DNA from: Symsagittifera roscoffensis
Lineage: Eukaryota; Xenacoelomorpha; Acoela; Convolutidae
NCBI RefSeq assembly: GCF_963678635.1
Contig: NW_026970664.1
Span: 1 to 64,000, forward strand
Direction: 5' to 3'
Length of the DNA: 64,000 nt
The translations under genes and the position numbers were made by a program. The notes beneath the pieces are model-generated. The model was not told the DNA's origin. It searched no databases and worked only from the letters and a program-made list of their open reading frames with translations. Below are positions 30,969 through 42,246 of the stretch, one piece after another; positions within the stretch are counted from its first letter, which is position 1, and the number at the start of each line of letters is the position of its first letter.

Positions 30969-31440
30969 TTAAGCTAAAATTTTCGAATTCTTGAAAGAAT
31001 CCTTCAAAAAATATGATTTTTGAAGAAGTGAAGTAAAGTGTTTCATATTAGACTCAGCTTCCATCCAACTTTTTCCTTTTACACCTTTTCTTTGATTGCT
31101 TAACTTTTTTTTAGTCCAGCCTAAATGTTTTTTGTTAGAACCTGAATTCAAATGATCATTTAAAAATTCTTCGAGTTTTCTTGAGCAAAGTTTATGATTC
31201 AACTCTTCCTCGGTTTTTTTGTAAATGATGGACCCAAATTTGTACAAAACTACAAGTTATGACAAAAAATTAATATTAAGTACAGTAAATTTGAGTAATT
31301 GATGAAAATGGATTGTTTTGATCTTGGAAGAACATAAAGGAGGGGTGGAAGTTTTTTAAATTATATTAGATTGTGGATGAATAGAAACCAAAACTTCTTC
31401 ATAACTGATCGCTATCTCTTTTTCGCTTTTACGACTTTAC
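30969..31440 (-). CDS. R-encoded Lys-rich C-terminal exon, copy d
   Basis: On the minus strand from about 31440 the frame reads ISYEEVLVSIHPQSN (one stop follows), TSTPPLCSSKIKT and FHQLLKFTVLN. A second stop precedes the open 92-codon segment 31247-30969 (YKFGSIIYKKTEEELN, HLGWTKKKLSNQRKG, SWMEAESNMKHF, ending KNSKILA). In copy f (42010-42246) the first part is open across both stops and in copies a/b (4234-3992, 7774-7562) across the second, so the stops are copy-specific and one exon of about 160 codons is implied. The tail is strongly basic and may bind nucleic acid; this is a guess. Family not recognised. Confidence 0.45.
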
Positions 31441-31658
31441 TTATCATGAATGTTCTAAAAAAATTCAAATTTTTAAAGTTGTTCCTTTTTTCTGCTTTCC
31501 ATAGGTTCTCGCCTTTGAACTCACTTTGCATGAAAATTTAGTCAGAACTGGGGAAATTAGGGGCGAATTAATATCCATTGAAACAAACATTTTGCTGGCA
31601 GAGGTAAAATTAGATTGGCAATCGTGTATTTGTTAACCTCTTTTTTGCACATGCTAAC

Positions 31659-32120
31659 CTTCAGCAGAGTCCAATTGTCTTCTTCAGTTGTTACTGTAAA
31701 TTTTTCAGCAAACAAACAATTTTTCTGAACGCTAAAAATCTTTTTCGCGCAAAATACTTCTGGATTTTTGTCTGAAAATTCCCAAAATTGTTCTAGTGAG
31801 ATATAATTGGAACCAATTGAAGCACTCAAACTAAAATACCTAAGCATATGGTAGAAATGAGAAAGTACGGATGTACTCATACGAAAATTTTTGAGAACAA
31901 ATCTGTTGATTTTTATATGAAAAGCTTCGATATTTTTTTTAAACAGTAGATTTTTCAGTTATTCTTTGAAATACAAGTAAAAATAAGCAAAAAAACCCAG
32001 CTCTGAACTTGTTTTCCAAAAAACAATCAGTACATTGACTCAGAAAACAAAATTCAGGTATGAAATTTACCAACCGGACAATATTTTTTAAATACTGACG
32101 CACAATTCCTTGAGCAAAAA
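31659..32120 (-). pseudogene. R-encoded upstream exon, copy d
   Basis: Minus-strand frame with STSVLSHFYHMLRYFSLS, ASIGSNYISLEQFWEFSDKN, TVTTEEDNWTLLK, ending at a GT donor (AAG|GTTAGC, donor GT at 31658-31657). Copies e, f and g keep the same frame over 70-136 codons. Here the upstream part carries a stop near 31940. The frame 33328-33119 (KKNIKAFVIKTNRIVLKIF) is an older tandem paralogue of the same exon. Confidence 0.4.
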
Positions 32121-33332
32121 CTCTAATGGTTCCGCCTATTTATTTGACTGAAAATCAACTGAAGCTTCAAGAGCAAAAATACGATTTTCACAGTACGTTT
32201 GATATTGATTTGGGCTTCATCGGTTATCTTCAATAAAAATTATTTTTACTGGGTTACACATATTTAAGAATACATAAGCGTTTTTATGTTGGATTTGTTC
32301 CTAAACCTATTACATATAACCTGAAATTTTGTTTTGTCAGAAAGCTTCAATTTTTTGGTTTTTTCTAGATCTGCCAAATTCAGATTGATTCTATTTTGAG
32401 AGAAAACTTACTCGGAATACTTTATCATTTCAACGATACTGTATGTTCTTGTTTGAGCCTTAAATTTTAAATTTGAAGTAAACTTCTAGAGCAGACTATT
32501 GTATAAAATCAAAAAATCGAGAAAAAATTGTAAAAGTATGAATGATGAACCCAAATTTATACAAAACCACCAAGTTCTGAGAAATGTTTCACGTTAAGAG
32601 TAGTAAATTTAAACAACTGACATAAAATGAACATTTTTATGTTAAAATAACATGAAAAAGGGGGTGATGGGCTTTTAAAAGTGTTTTAGATTGTGGATGA
32701 AACGAAACCAAAACATCTTCATAACTGACCACCATCTCTTTTTTGCTTCTACAACATAGTTTATCATGAGATTTGATTTTTAAAAAATATTCCTGCTTTC
32801 TGCTTTACATAGGTTCTCGCGTTTGAACTGACTTTGCTTGAAAAATTAGTCAGAACTGGGGAATTTAGGGGAAAATAAAATCAATTGAACGAACAGTTTG
32901 TTGGCAGAGGCGAAATCATAAAAATAATTGTCCAAATATTAACCTGCATTTTGTACATGCATACCTTTAGCAGATAACAATTCTCTTCTACAGTTAATTG
33001 TGTAACTTTTTTTTTAGCAAACACACATTTTTTGCTATCGCCAACTATCGGTTTTCTCGCTAAGTATAATTAAAAACTGTTTAATTCTGGGCTTTGTTCG
33101 AAACTTCTCAAAAATGTTCTAGTGAGAGAGAATTTGAACCAATTGAAGCATTTTAACTGAAATAGATAAGCATATGATAGAAATGATAATATCTGTAGAT
33201 GTACTACTACGAAAAATTTTAAGAACAATCCTGTTCGTTTTTATCACAAAAGCTTTGATGTTTTTTTTTCTACAGTAGAAGTTTTCTTGTTCACTTAAAG
33301 ACAAACAGAAATCAGCAAAGAAATTCATTAGT

Positions 33333-33950
33333 AGTAGATGTTAGAGCTAAAGTGGAGGGGGACGGAGCATGAATGACCCCATGTTTTAAGATGCGTTATA
33401 GATTTCCGGTCTTCCATGCTATGTATTAAGATAGTGAATAGAAACTACAATGTATTAAGATAGGGAATACCGATGGTAAGGTTTCAGTGTCATAGTAAGA
33501 TAATGGTAAGAAAACGTTTTTTTTTGGTTTTTGAGTGGAAATGTCTAGTTTTTTCGCAAAATTCTTGGCGCGTGTGATTTAATTTGTAATTATCAAAGAT
33601 TAATTACGTGTAGATTGTGTAATGAAGGTCTTTTATTTAGTTTTTTGGAACATGGTAAGTCAATGGTAAGAGTTTTTGCGTATAAATTTAGAATTTTCTA
33701 CAAAAAAACTTGAAAAATTTTCAAAAAGAAAAAACACGATAAGATTAGCTATAATTCGACCTAATTTATTGAATAATCTAATTTCTATCTACTTGAAGCA
33801 AAGTTAAAACCTACTGAAACTTCAAAAAAAGTCCAATTGTTCAGAAAAAAAATTAAATTACAAAGAAATTAAATAAATCACTGCATCGTATTGTAAATTT
33901 ACTGCCATAATTTAAGCTTACAAAAAAAACTAAACACTTACATACAATAA
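33333..33950 (+). repeat. Maverick terminal repeat, capsid side
   Basis: Same sequence family and orientation as 19533-20140 (AGTAGATGTTAGAGCTAAAG, ATGACCCCATGT, TTTCCGGTCTTCCATGC, GATGGTAAGG, ATGGTAAGTCAATGGTAAG). The flank ACTCATTAGT/ATTCATTAGT is shared with the copies at 40342 and 43855, so those three derive from one insertion site copied with its R flank. It borders the protease gene within about 30 bp. Confidence 0.7.
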
Positions 33951-33969
33951 CTTATGAAATTCAAAACAT

Positions 33970-34371
33970 GCACATCAAGAAAATTTTTCAAGTTTCTCTT
34001 GTAGAATTTAAAAGGAACAAATGCTGAATAAATTGCGTATAATCCACACAAGTTTTGAGTTTTTTGTAGATTTCTGGGAACCATTCGCCAATATTTTTTG
34101 TTAGAAAGGAATAAGTTGTTCTTTTTCGACCCAAAGATTCAGCAAAGTAGTAAGTTTTCTCCAATTGTGCTATTATGATCCAGTGTTCCCCTATATCATT
34201 GCTTGGGTCTGAGTTAACAATTGCAAAAGAGTATTTTGTTAGTCGAGGTACTTTATCAGAGGGGTAAGATCCCATGTAATTGTACCTGAGTTCAGGGACT
34301 CTTTCAATAATTTGCAGGAATGAAAAATTATCCATCTTTGCAATTATTAGCTGATTAACATTTAAAAACAA
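33970..34371 (-). pseudogene. PRO: Maverick adenovirus-type cysteine protease, frameshifted
   Basis: The minus-strand frame 34371-33988 (127 aa) contains the His segment (NDIGEHWIII), the acidic residue segment (TYYFAESLG) and a C-terminal part that has slipped out of frame. Another frame at about 34060-34010 supplies the catalytic-Cys block NLCGLYAIY. A single frameshift thus separates His/acid from Cys. In Polintons this protease is thought to mature capsid proteins. It is the last gene of the capsid block and ends near the terminal repeat. Broken as read. Confidence 0.8.
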
Positions 34372-34424
34372 AAAAATAGTTAGTTTGTTAGTGTAATTTA
34401 GGAGAAAAAACTAAGATTCATGAC

Positions 34425-34616
34425 TTACACGCACTTAGGTATTGAATCAACAAAGTCCCATACATATGTCTTATGAACTGGACAAAGATTATTGAACACT
34501 GGTTTACAGTCTAGGTTGAAGAAATTTGTCGGGATTTCAATTAAACAGCATTCAATGTCTTCTTTTTCTGGAGATTTAGATCTGAAAAAAAACAGATAGT
34601 ATAGAGACAAAAACAA
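34425..34616 (-). CDS. Small Cys-rich ORF between major capsid protein and protease
   Basis: 63 codons with a hydrophobic N-terminus and spaced cysteines (ECCLIEIPTNFF, LDCKPVF, NLCPVHKTYVW). Being collinear with, and between, two capsid-block genes suggests it is part of that block or of the protease N-terminus. No family recognised. Confidence 0.35.
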   Translation of the reverse strand: MFLSLYYLFFFRSKSPEKEDIECCLIEIPTNFFNLDCKPVFNNLCPVHKTYVWDFVDSIPKCV

Positions 34617-34782
34617 TGAAAAGTCCCAAAAAAGTTACAAAATTTTTATAGGAACCTGAAAACTCGAAAAAACTAAACATTTTTATCGACTGTTCCGAAT
34701 TTGTCGAATTGAACATTTGATAATCTTTCTCCCAAGACTATCACTTGCGTTAATTTCTCCAAGGAAAACTGGAAAAACATTT

Positions 34783-35977
34783 CTAATCTACAGCTTTCTC
34801 CACTAAGTTCTGGATAATGCATCTGTTCAGCAGCATCCTGCAGTGAAAACAAGTCAAAAAAATATAGTGATTTAGAAAAACTTTCATAGGAAGAGCTTGG
34901 AAGTCTTCGTTAAACCGCATTGTTTTCGTTGTTATGACATAGGGACGACAAGGAGAAGTTGTATCTAATGAAACAATTGCTCTTCCATCCCGAATAATTC
35001 TGAGCTCTCTCAAATGAAATTGATGATAGCTGAAAGGGTTTTTATGAAAAGATCCTGCATCAGCTGATTTTGTATTCATTGCAACAGCTATTCTTTTTAT
35101 TGGAGTGTTATTGAATATATTTTCTTGTATGAATTGGTTTAGACGAGATGGAATGATAAAGGTTCTTGCTAAAGTTTTCATGTAATTGTATCGAGCAGGT
35201 TCTCCTTCCAATTTCAATTGCAAGTATTGATGATTAGGTTCAGCAATTAAAGTCTTCTAGTGAACAGTAACAATTTTCAGACTGACATTTAGATTATCAG
35301 ATAGCATATAAAAATTAGGTCTAGCTCGAATAAGTTTAATTCGTACTTTGATATTTGAAAGTAACAATTTTTCGCAAGTAAACAAATCAATGGCGAGTCT
35401 CCCAAAGAGTGAAAAATTATCCCTGTTCCTAAGGAACTTGCTCTATCAGTGAATGGATGCATATCAAATGCATCAGGATATTCTTCAAAACTGTATCCGT
35501 GTTAAGCAAGCATTCCTTTATTACTCAATGCTGACGAGTTGAATTCGTTCGATATTTGTGCCTTATGAGGATATAATCCATTGGCGTTGTAAACCATTGT
35601 ATTGTTGAAATAAACCTCACAATTGGAGAATAGTGAGAGTAGCAGTTTGCTTACCTAAGTCAAGTAAGTTTGTGGTTCCTCATCTGAGTCATGCTCAGAC
35701 TTTGCTTTATGTTCTGCTTTTTCTTTTTTTTAAGCATCAAACAACCTTCCTTGAAGAGTTAAAGCTTTAAGCTAAGACGGGTATCACGCATATCGAGGTA
35801 GAGATTACCATTCTTTTCAAATTCAAACTCAATGCCGCTTTCATCCAGAGAAGTACTAGGAAATACCTCTTGTGTGTAAGGTGACATAATTGTTTCCAAA
35901 ACTAGGACGTTATCAAAAATTTCCAATGAAGAATTTGTAAAAGCCCCGTACCGAAAATGACTTTGGATCACACTCAT
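34783..35977 (-). pseudogene. MCP: Maverick major capsid protein (double jelly-roll type), interrupted
   Basis: The first segment 35977-35759 (72 aa) contains SHFRYGAFTNSSLEIFDN and NLYLDMRDT. A middle region of about 530 bp is broken by stops and frame changes. The last segment 35223-34783 (146 aa) carries PIKRIAVAMNTKSADAGSF, FHLRELRIIRDGRAIVSL and SPCRPYV, recognisable as the Polinton capsid protein. Total span of about 1.2 kb corresponds to roughly 400 codons, slightly less than typical. It follows a small basic ORF and precedes the protease, the normal Polinton neighbourhood. Not functional as read. Confidence 0.85.
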
Positions 35978-36258
35978 TGTATTTTGTCAAAAACATCTTT
36001 GCGAGAGCGACTGTTTTTTGATCTAATTTACTGAGAAATGAATCTGGTTCTACCAGTTCTACGCTTGTACTTATTTTTTCCACCTTCAATTTTTTTCCGA
36101 ACTGTTTTTGTTTCCACATTTTTTGCAAATGTTTTGAGTTTTTTACGTCCACTAACAACTTCCCCAATCTCTGGAGCAGCAGTTTCAAATAATTCTGCTC
36201 CAATTCTTTTCGCAGCTGGTACTATATTTTTTGAAAAAGGGGATTGCAGTTCTCCCAA
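35913..36258 (-). pseudogene. Small basic protein upstream of the major capsid gene
   Basis: Frame 36258-36028 (76 aa) starts GELQSPFSKNIVPAAKRIG, then a Lys/Arg-rich C-terminal half (VRKKIEGGKNKYKRRTGR). A shifted frame continues (LDQKTVALAKMFLTKYNE) and overlaps the major capsid start. Polintons and adenoviruses carry small basic core-type proteins next to capsid genes; position and composition suggest that here. The exact family is not established. Confidence 0.5.
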
Positions 36259-36443
36259 GAGTTCCCAAACATAGGAACATCTGCTGAGTTTTAAGCAACC
36301 TTTCGTATGAAAATTAAATCAAAAATGATTGTTCGAAATCTTGCCGAACAAGAGAACAACTCGAGTAATTACTACAGACACAAAAGGAATTTTTTCGCCG
36401 GTACTATCCCTTAGCTCTCTCTTGATACTATGGAAAGAATTTT

Positions 36444-37060
36444 TCAACAGTTTCTTAACTGTAAATTTGCGAGGGACTGATAAGTAATGTACTGCCCTAC
36501 AGAAATTATATCTCCACTTTTTACTTTGGAGATAAATGGAATACGACGCAATAAGGAAGTTTTTGTATCATCGATTATGTTATATTCTATAAAATCACTA
36601 TATGTCATCAAAAAATATATTCTTATAATGTCGTAAGAATGCTGAGGATAATGTGGACCTTTTCCTTTCATTATAACCCTTGTTTGATTTTGCTCTAAAT
36701 CACAACCAAAAACGGGACTCAAGTCAGAAACTTGAATAATAAACATTTGAATAAATTATCATTAGAATGATTGATTTTCAGGTAAATGAACGGCAACATT
36801 TTGTGTAATTTTATCTACTGATACATAGATTCCGTTATATTCAAAAACTTGAGCACCTAGACGTTCCCGAATTTTGTTGTTCATGGCTACAACTATACAA
36901 ACAAAACTTGTATACAATCCTGGTTCAATATGCATCGTTACAACCTTTATTTTCTCCTCAGAACTTTCTCTACCATCTACGAAAGTAAATTTTCCCTCTG
37001 TAACATTTTCAATTAAATCAAATTTACCATAAATCTTAAGTGTTTTGCATTTTTATACTA
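36444..37060 (-). pseudogene. Probable Maverick minor capsid (penton-type) protein, broken
   Basis: Two consecutive minus-strand segments: about 37060-36765 (LIENVTEGKFTFVDG, VVAMNNKIRERLGAQVFEYNG, ending ENQSF, stop) and 36746-36444 (FIIQVSDLSPVFGCDL, IRIYFLMTYSDF, ISKVKSGDIISV). Together they give about 200 codons of beta-rich sequence in the position of the Polinton minor capsid gene, first in the capsid block. A stop and short gap separate the two. Identification is from position and general pattern, so moderate. The first 50 bp (36995-37060) also survive at 48140-48195 in the other orientation. Confidence 0.55.
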
Positions 37061-38400
37061 AGCGACAATTTAGAATTTATAATAATCATAAACATAGTTT
37101 TTTTTGTACAATTTTTAATTTTTTATTCCATGCTCGAAACCTACCTTTCTCTTTGCCAAATCATTGACAACTTAACCAGGTACGATGATGAAAATCATTT
37201 ATTTTAAATGTTACAAAACTTGCTGAATAAAAAACTACTTTTGATAATTTTTATTGTTTTTCTAAGTTTAATGACTTCCCTTATCATGACCAGTTTCAAT
37301 TTTTTTAAGACGACCATATGTGCATTTGGTCTAGCATTAGTTTTAATGAAAACCCTTGTTGGATAATTTTACCAAAAACATTCATTTTGACCAACCCAAT
37401 GAGAAAATTTAAGTTCAAAAATCAAAATTGCTGACCCTCCCCGATAAAATTTTCCCCGTCTACGAACCCATCCAGGAATTCCCAGTCAACGCCTACCACA
37501 AGTCAATCAAGCCAGCTACAATCATCTCCTTGAATATTTTTCATAGAAAATCCACAAACTTTTGAAGAAAGGCATGCACCAATGTCAGAACCATTAACAC
37601 CAGCCCATGCACCTTTAGCGAACCGCAGTACCATGCAAAATTTAATATCTACCCAGCATTACAACAAGACCTAAATGGAACATGACATCCAGACAAAATC
37701 AAAGCCCAACTACAACCATCAACAGACAAATAATTCACGCACGACGAACTAGGACGCTAACAACACCACAAGTCCAATTCAACATATCCTCATCAAACCC
37801 CTCAAATATTTCAGGCAATACTAAACAGAGCACACCACCACCTGTAATTTCAACATCAGGACAAACAACACCCAGCATTCCATCAGTTTATCTAGGCTCA
37901 ACACCATTTTTTGATCAAATTAGCGGAAACCCGTTCAACCCCTCACTTCTCCACACAGACTCCCCTATTGGATGAACTATGTAATTAATCAAGGCGAACC
38001 AAATCTTGTAAATGAACCAAAAGAGATTTCCCCATATACAACCTCATCAATACCAGAAACATTTTTCCTCCCATCAACACGGTAACACCAGGCTTAACAT
38101 CATTGAATACTTTGGAGCAAACTTTCCAAATCAATTGAACGACAAATATCAGGAATTACAAAACACAAGTAAATCTCTTGAATGGATTGAAACCCAGTTG
38201 TAGCACCACTTCCACTATATGGACAACACCTTGACACTAGTAGTCTACATAATTGGGCCTTAAATAGACTAAGAAAGAGACACAGCATTCACAAGGACAT
38301 TCAAGAACAAAATGCTCAAACACTCTATTGGCAAAGTTTAGTGCTTAAAATGACCAAAAAAATTAAAACTAAACAAATTAGTACATCACCTGTTGACAAT
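37061..38400 (+). mobile_element. Retroelement 3' tail, plus copy (third ORF)
   Basis: Homologous to 62140-62745 and to the reverse complement of 46870-48110. The frame 37682-37975 (97 codons) starts TSRQNQSPTTTINRQ and is Ser/Thr/Pro/Asn-rich, ending LLHTDSPIG. A second frame, 38012-38203 (63 codons), includes FPNQLNDKYQELQNTSKS, which looks helical. Upstream, 37200-37330 contains a hydrophobic, membrane-like stretch in broken frames. It joins the R edge at about 38405. Confidence 0.55.
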
Positions 38401-38519
38401 ATATCTCCCTGGAGTATCCCGTAGAGTATCTGGTAGAGTATCCGGTCCATAATCTTATATGAACATAGGGAATAGAAATCCTAATGTATTAAGATTGGTT
38501 ATAGGTTTCAGAGTTTTTA

Positions 38520-40341
38520 ATGGTAAGGTCCGGATTTTGCCCATACAGCAAAGTTACAGATCCAGTTAAAAACAAACATTTTGGTGGCAGAGGTAAAATT
38601 AGAAAGGCAATCGTGTATTTATTACCCTCTATTTTGCACATGCTAACCTTCAGCAGAGTCCATTATCTTCTTCAGTTGTTATTGTAAATTTTTTAGCAAA
38701 CAAACGATTTTCTGAACACTAAAAATCATTTTCGCGCAAAATGATTCTGGATTTTTGTCTGAAACTTCCCAAAATTGTTCTAGTGAGATAGAATTGGAAC
38801 CAATTGAAGCACTCAAACTAAAATACCTAAGCATAGGGCAGAAATGAGAAATCACAAATGTACTCATACGAAAAAATTTGAGAACAAATATGTTGATTTT
38901 TATCTTAAAAGCTTCGATATTTTTTTCTACAGTAGATTTTTTAGTTATTCTCTGAAATACAAGTAAAAATAAGCAAAAAAACCCAGCTAGGAACTTGTTT
39001 TCCGAAAAACAATCAAAACATTGACTCAGAAAACAAAATGCAGGTATAAAATTAACCAACTGGACAAAATTTTTCAAATACTGAAGCAAAATTTATTGAG
39101 CAAAAACTCTAATGGTTCCGCCTATTTATTTGACTGAAAAACAACTGAAGCTTCAAGAGCAAAAATACGCTTTTCACAGTACGTTTGATATTGTTTTGGG
39201 CTTTTATCTTCAATAAAAATTATTTTGACTGGTTTACACATAATTAAGAATACATAAGTGTTTTTATGTTGGATTTGTTCCTAAACCTATTACATATAAC
39301 CTGAATTGAAGCAAACTGATCAAATTGAATTTTTATTTTGTTTTGTCAGAAAGCTTCAATTTTTTGGTTTTTTCTAGATCTGCCAATTTCAGATTGTTTC
39401 TTTTTTGAGAAAAAACTTACTCGGAATACTTTATCATTTCAACGATACTGTATGTTCTTGTTTGAGCCTTAAATTTTAAATTTGAAGAAAACATCTAGAG
39501 CAGACTATTGTATAAAATCAAAAAATTGAGAAAAAACTGTAAAAGTATGAATGATGAACCCAAATTTATACGAAAACAACAAATTCTGAGAAATGTTTCA
39601 CGTTAAGAGTAGTAAATTTAAACAATTGACATAAAATGAACATTTTTATGTTAAAATAACATGAAAAAGGGGGTGATGGGCTTTTAAAAGTGTTTTAGAT
39701 TGTGGATGAAACGAAACCAAAATATCTTCATCACTATCTCTTTTTTGCTTCTACAACATAGTTTATCATGAGATTTGATTTTTTTAAGTTAATCCTGCTT
39801 TCTGCTTTACATAGGTTTTTTCCTTTTTGAACTGACTTTGCTTGAAAAATTATTCAGAACTGGAGAAGTGAGGGGGAAATTAAAATCAATTGAAAGAACA
39901 GTTTGTTGGCAGAGATGAAATCATAAAAATAATCGTGCAAATATTAATCTGCATTTTGTACATGCATGCCTTTAGCAGATAACGATTCTCTTCTACAGTT
40001 AATAGTGTAACTTATTTTTAGCAAACACACAGTTTTTGTTATCGCCAACTATCGGTTTTCTCGCTAAGTACAATTAAAAACTGTTTTATTCAGGGGTTTT
40101 GTCCGAAACTTATCAAAAATGTTCTAGTAAGAGAGAATTCGAACCAATTGAAGCATTCAAATTGATTTAGATAAGCATATGATAAAAATGATAATATATG
40201 TAGGTGTACTACTACGAAAAGCTTTGAGAACAATCCTGTTCGTTTTTATCAGAAAATCTTTGATGTTTTCTTTTCTACAGTAGAAGTTTTCTTGTTCACT
40301 TAAAGACAAATAGAAATCAGCAAAGAAACTCATTAGTAGTA
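38520..40341 (-). repeat. R repeat, copy e (about 1.07 kb deleted)
   Basis: Begins with the 12-bp repeats and terminal-repeat-like edge, then jumps at about 38562 to sequence equivalent to 31575, so the downstream exon (equivalent of 30969-31440) is deleted. From there to 40341 it parallels 31575-33332. It ends at the Maverick terminal repeat at 40342. Confidence 0.7.
38679..39089 (-). CDS. R-encoded upstream exon, copy e (longest open copy)
   Basis: 136 codons open: LQYLKNFVQLVNFIPAFCFLS, SENKFLAGFFCLFLLVFQR, KNIEAFKIKINIFVLKFF, then PMLRYFSLSASIGSNSIS and LEQFWEVSDKNPESFC. The frame is shared by 45092-45454 (120 codons), 41405-41770 and part of copy d. About 400 bp without a stop in DNA this AT-rich, in several copies, is unlikely by chance. 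A hydrophobic segment lies around residues 35-45. It ends near a conserved GT donor (AAG|GTTAGC, about 38648). Function unknown. Confidence 0.5.
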   Translation of the reverse strand: MLQYLKNFVQLVNFIPAFCFLSQCFDCFSENKFLAGFFCLFLLVFQRITKKSTVEKNIEAFKIKINIFVLKFFRMSTFVISHFCPMLRYFSLSASIGSNSISLEQFWEVSDKNPESFCAKMIFSVQKIVCLLKNLQ

Positions 40342-40562
40342 AATGTTAGAGCTAAAGTGAGGGGGGGGGAGCATGGATGACCCCATGTATTAAGATACGT
40401 TATAGATTTCCGGTCTTCCATGCTATATTTTAAGATAGGGAATACCGATGGTAAGGTTTCAGTGTGATGGTAAGATAATTGTAAGAAAACATTTTTTTTT
40501 TGGTTTTTGGGAGGAAATGTCTAGTTTTTTCGCAAAATTCTTGGCGCGTGTGATTTAGTTTG
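40342..40562 (+). repeat. Truncated Maverick terminal repeat at a foldback junction
   Basis: Matches the first 220 bp of 33333-33950 (AGTAAATGTTAGAGCTAAAG, ATGACCCCATGTATTAAG, TCTTGGCGCGTG) and stops at about 40560, where reverse-complement R sequence begins (TAAGCGAGAACCTATGTAAAGC). The inner part of the Maverick is missing. Confidence 0.7.
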
Positions 40563-41404
40563 TAAACATAAGCGAGAACCTATGTAAAGCAGAAAGCAGG
40601 ATTAACTTTAAAAAATCATATCTTATGATAAACTATGTTGTAGAAGCAAAAAAAGAGATAGTGATCAGTTATGAAGATGTTTCGGTTTCGTTTCATCCAC
40701 AATCTAAAACACTTTTAAAAGCCCATCACCCCCTTTTTCATGTTATTTTAACATAAAAATGTTCATTTTATGTCAATTGTTTAAATTTACTACTCTTAAC
40801 GTGAAACATTTCTCAGAATTTGATGTTTTCGTATAAATTTGGGTTCATCATTTATACCTTTACAATTTTTTCTCGATTTTTCGATTTTATACAATAGTCT
40901 GCTCTAGAAGTTTACTTCAAATTTAAAATTTAAGGTTCAAACAAGAACATACAGTATCGTTGAAATGATAAAGTATTCCGAGTAAGTTTTCTCTCAAAAT
41001 TGAATCAATCTGAAATTGGCAGATCTAGAAAAAACCAAAAAATCGAAGCTTTCTGACAAAACAAAATAAAAATTCAATTTGGTTCTATGAGTTTTGAGAT
41101 CAGTTTGCTTCAATTCAGGTTATATGTAACAGGTTTAGGAACAAATCCAACATAAAAACACTTATGTATTCTTAATTAGGTGTAACCCAGTGAAAATAAT
41201 TTTTATTGAAGATAACAGATGAAGCCCAAATCAATATCAAACGTACTGTGAAAAACGTATTTTTGCTCTTGAAGCTTCAGTTGATTTTCAGTCAAATAAA
41301 TAGGCGGAACCATCAGAGTTTTTGCTCAATAAATTTTGCTTCAGTATTTGAAAAATTTTGTCCAGTTGGTTAATTTTGTACCTGCATTTTGTTTTCTGAG
41401 TCAA

Positions 41405-41778
41405 TGTTTTGATTGTTTTTCGGAAAACTAGATCCTAGCTGGGTTTCTTTGCTTATTTTCACTTGTATTTCAGAGAATAACTGAAAAATCTACTGTAGAA
41501 AAAAATATCGAAGCTTTTCAGATAAAAATCAACAGATTTGTTCTCAAAATTTTTCGTATGAGTACATCTGTGATTTCTCATTTTTACCCTATGCTTAAGT
41601 ATTTTAGTTTGAGTGCTTCAATCGGTTCCAATTTTATCTCATTAGAACAATTTTGGGAAGTTTCAGACAAAAATCCAGAATCATTTTGCGCGAAAACGAT
41701 TTTTAGTGTTCAGAAAAATCGTTTGTTTGCTAAAAAATTTACAGTAACAACTGAAGAAGATAATTGACTCTGCTGAAG
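41405..41778 (+). pseudogene. R-encoded upstream exon, copy f
   Basis: Open from about 41430: AGFLCLFSLVFQRITEKST, VEKNIEAFQIKINRFVLK, then STSVISHFYPMLKYFSLS, SLEQFWEVSDKNPESFC and FTVTTEEDN. A TGA in place of Trp stops the frame 9 bp before the conserved AAG|GTTAGC donor (GT at 41779). In copy d the same position encodes Trp, so this is a copy-specific nonsense change. Confidence 0.45.
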
Positions 41779-42000
41779 GTTAGCATGTGCAAAATAGAGG
41801 GTAATAAATACACGATTGCCTTTCTAATTTTACCTCTGCCACCAAAATGTTTGTTTCAATCGATATTAATTCGCCCCTAAATTCCCCAGTTCTGACTAAA
41901 TTTTCATGCACAGTGAGTTCAAAGGCGAGAACCTATGGAAAGCAGAAAGAAGGAACAACTTTAAAAATTTCAATTTTGTTAGAACATTCGTGATAAGTAA

Positions 42001-42246
42001 TGACGTAAAAGCGAAAAAGAGATAGCGATCAGTTATGAAGATGTTTTGGTTTCTATTCATCCACAATCTAAAATAATTGAAAAAACTTCCACCCCTCCTT
42101 TATGTTCTTCCAAGATCAAAACATTCCATTTTCATCATTTACTCAAATTTACTGTACTAAATGTGAGTTTTTTAACAGAACTTGTAGTTTTGTACAAATT
42201 TGGGTTCATCATTCACAAAAAAAACCGAGGAAGAGTTGAATCATAA
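42001..42246 (+). pseudogene. R-encoded downstream exon, copy f
   Basis: Open frame with ISYEDVLVSIHPQSK, IIEKTSTPPLCSSKIKTF, HFHHLLKFTVLNVSFLTEL and VLYKFGFIIHKK, after which a one-base change moves the Lys-rich tail (TEEELNHKLCSRK) out of frame. It shows the first half of the exon without the stops present in copy d. Confidence 0.45.

Larger units (their letters stand above)
30470..33332 (-). repeat. R repeat, copy d, with internal tandem paralogy
   Basis: This is the fullest R copy on this side. It consists of two related halves: 30470-32440 and 32540-33332. The second repeats the first's 31230-31440 block (AATGATGGACCCAAATTTG, TTTTAGATTGTGGATGAA) and the 31700-31940 coding block. Its right edge abuts the Maverick terminal repeat at 33333. 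Related copies: 3325, 7306, 18200, 38520, 40563 and 43856. Confidence 0.7.
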
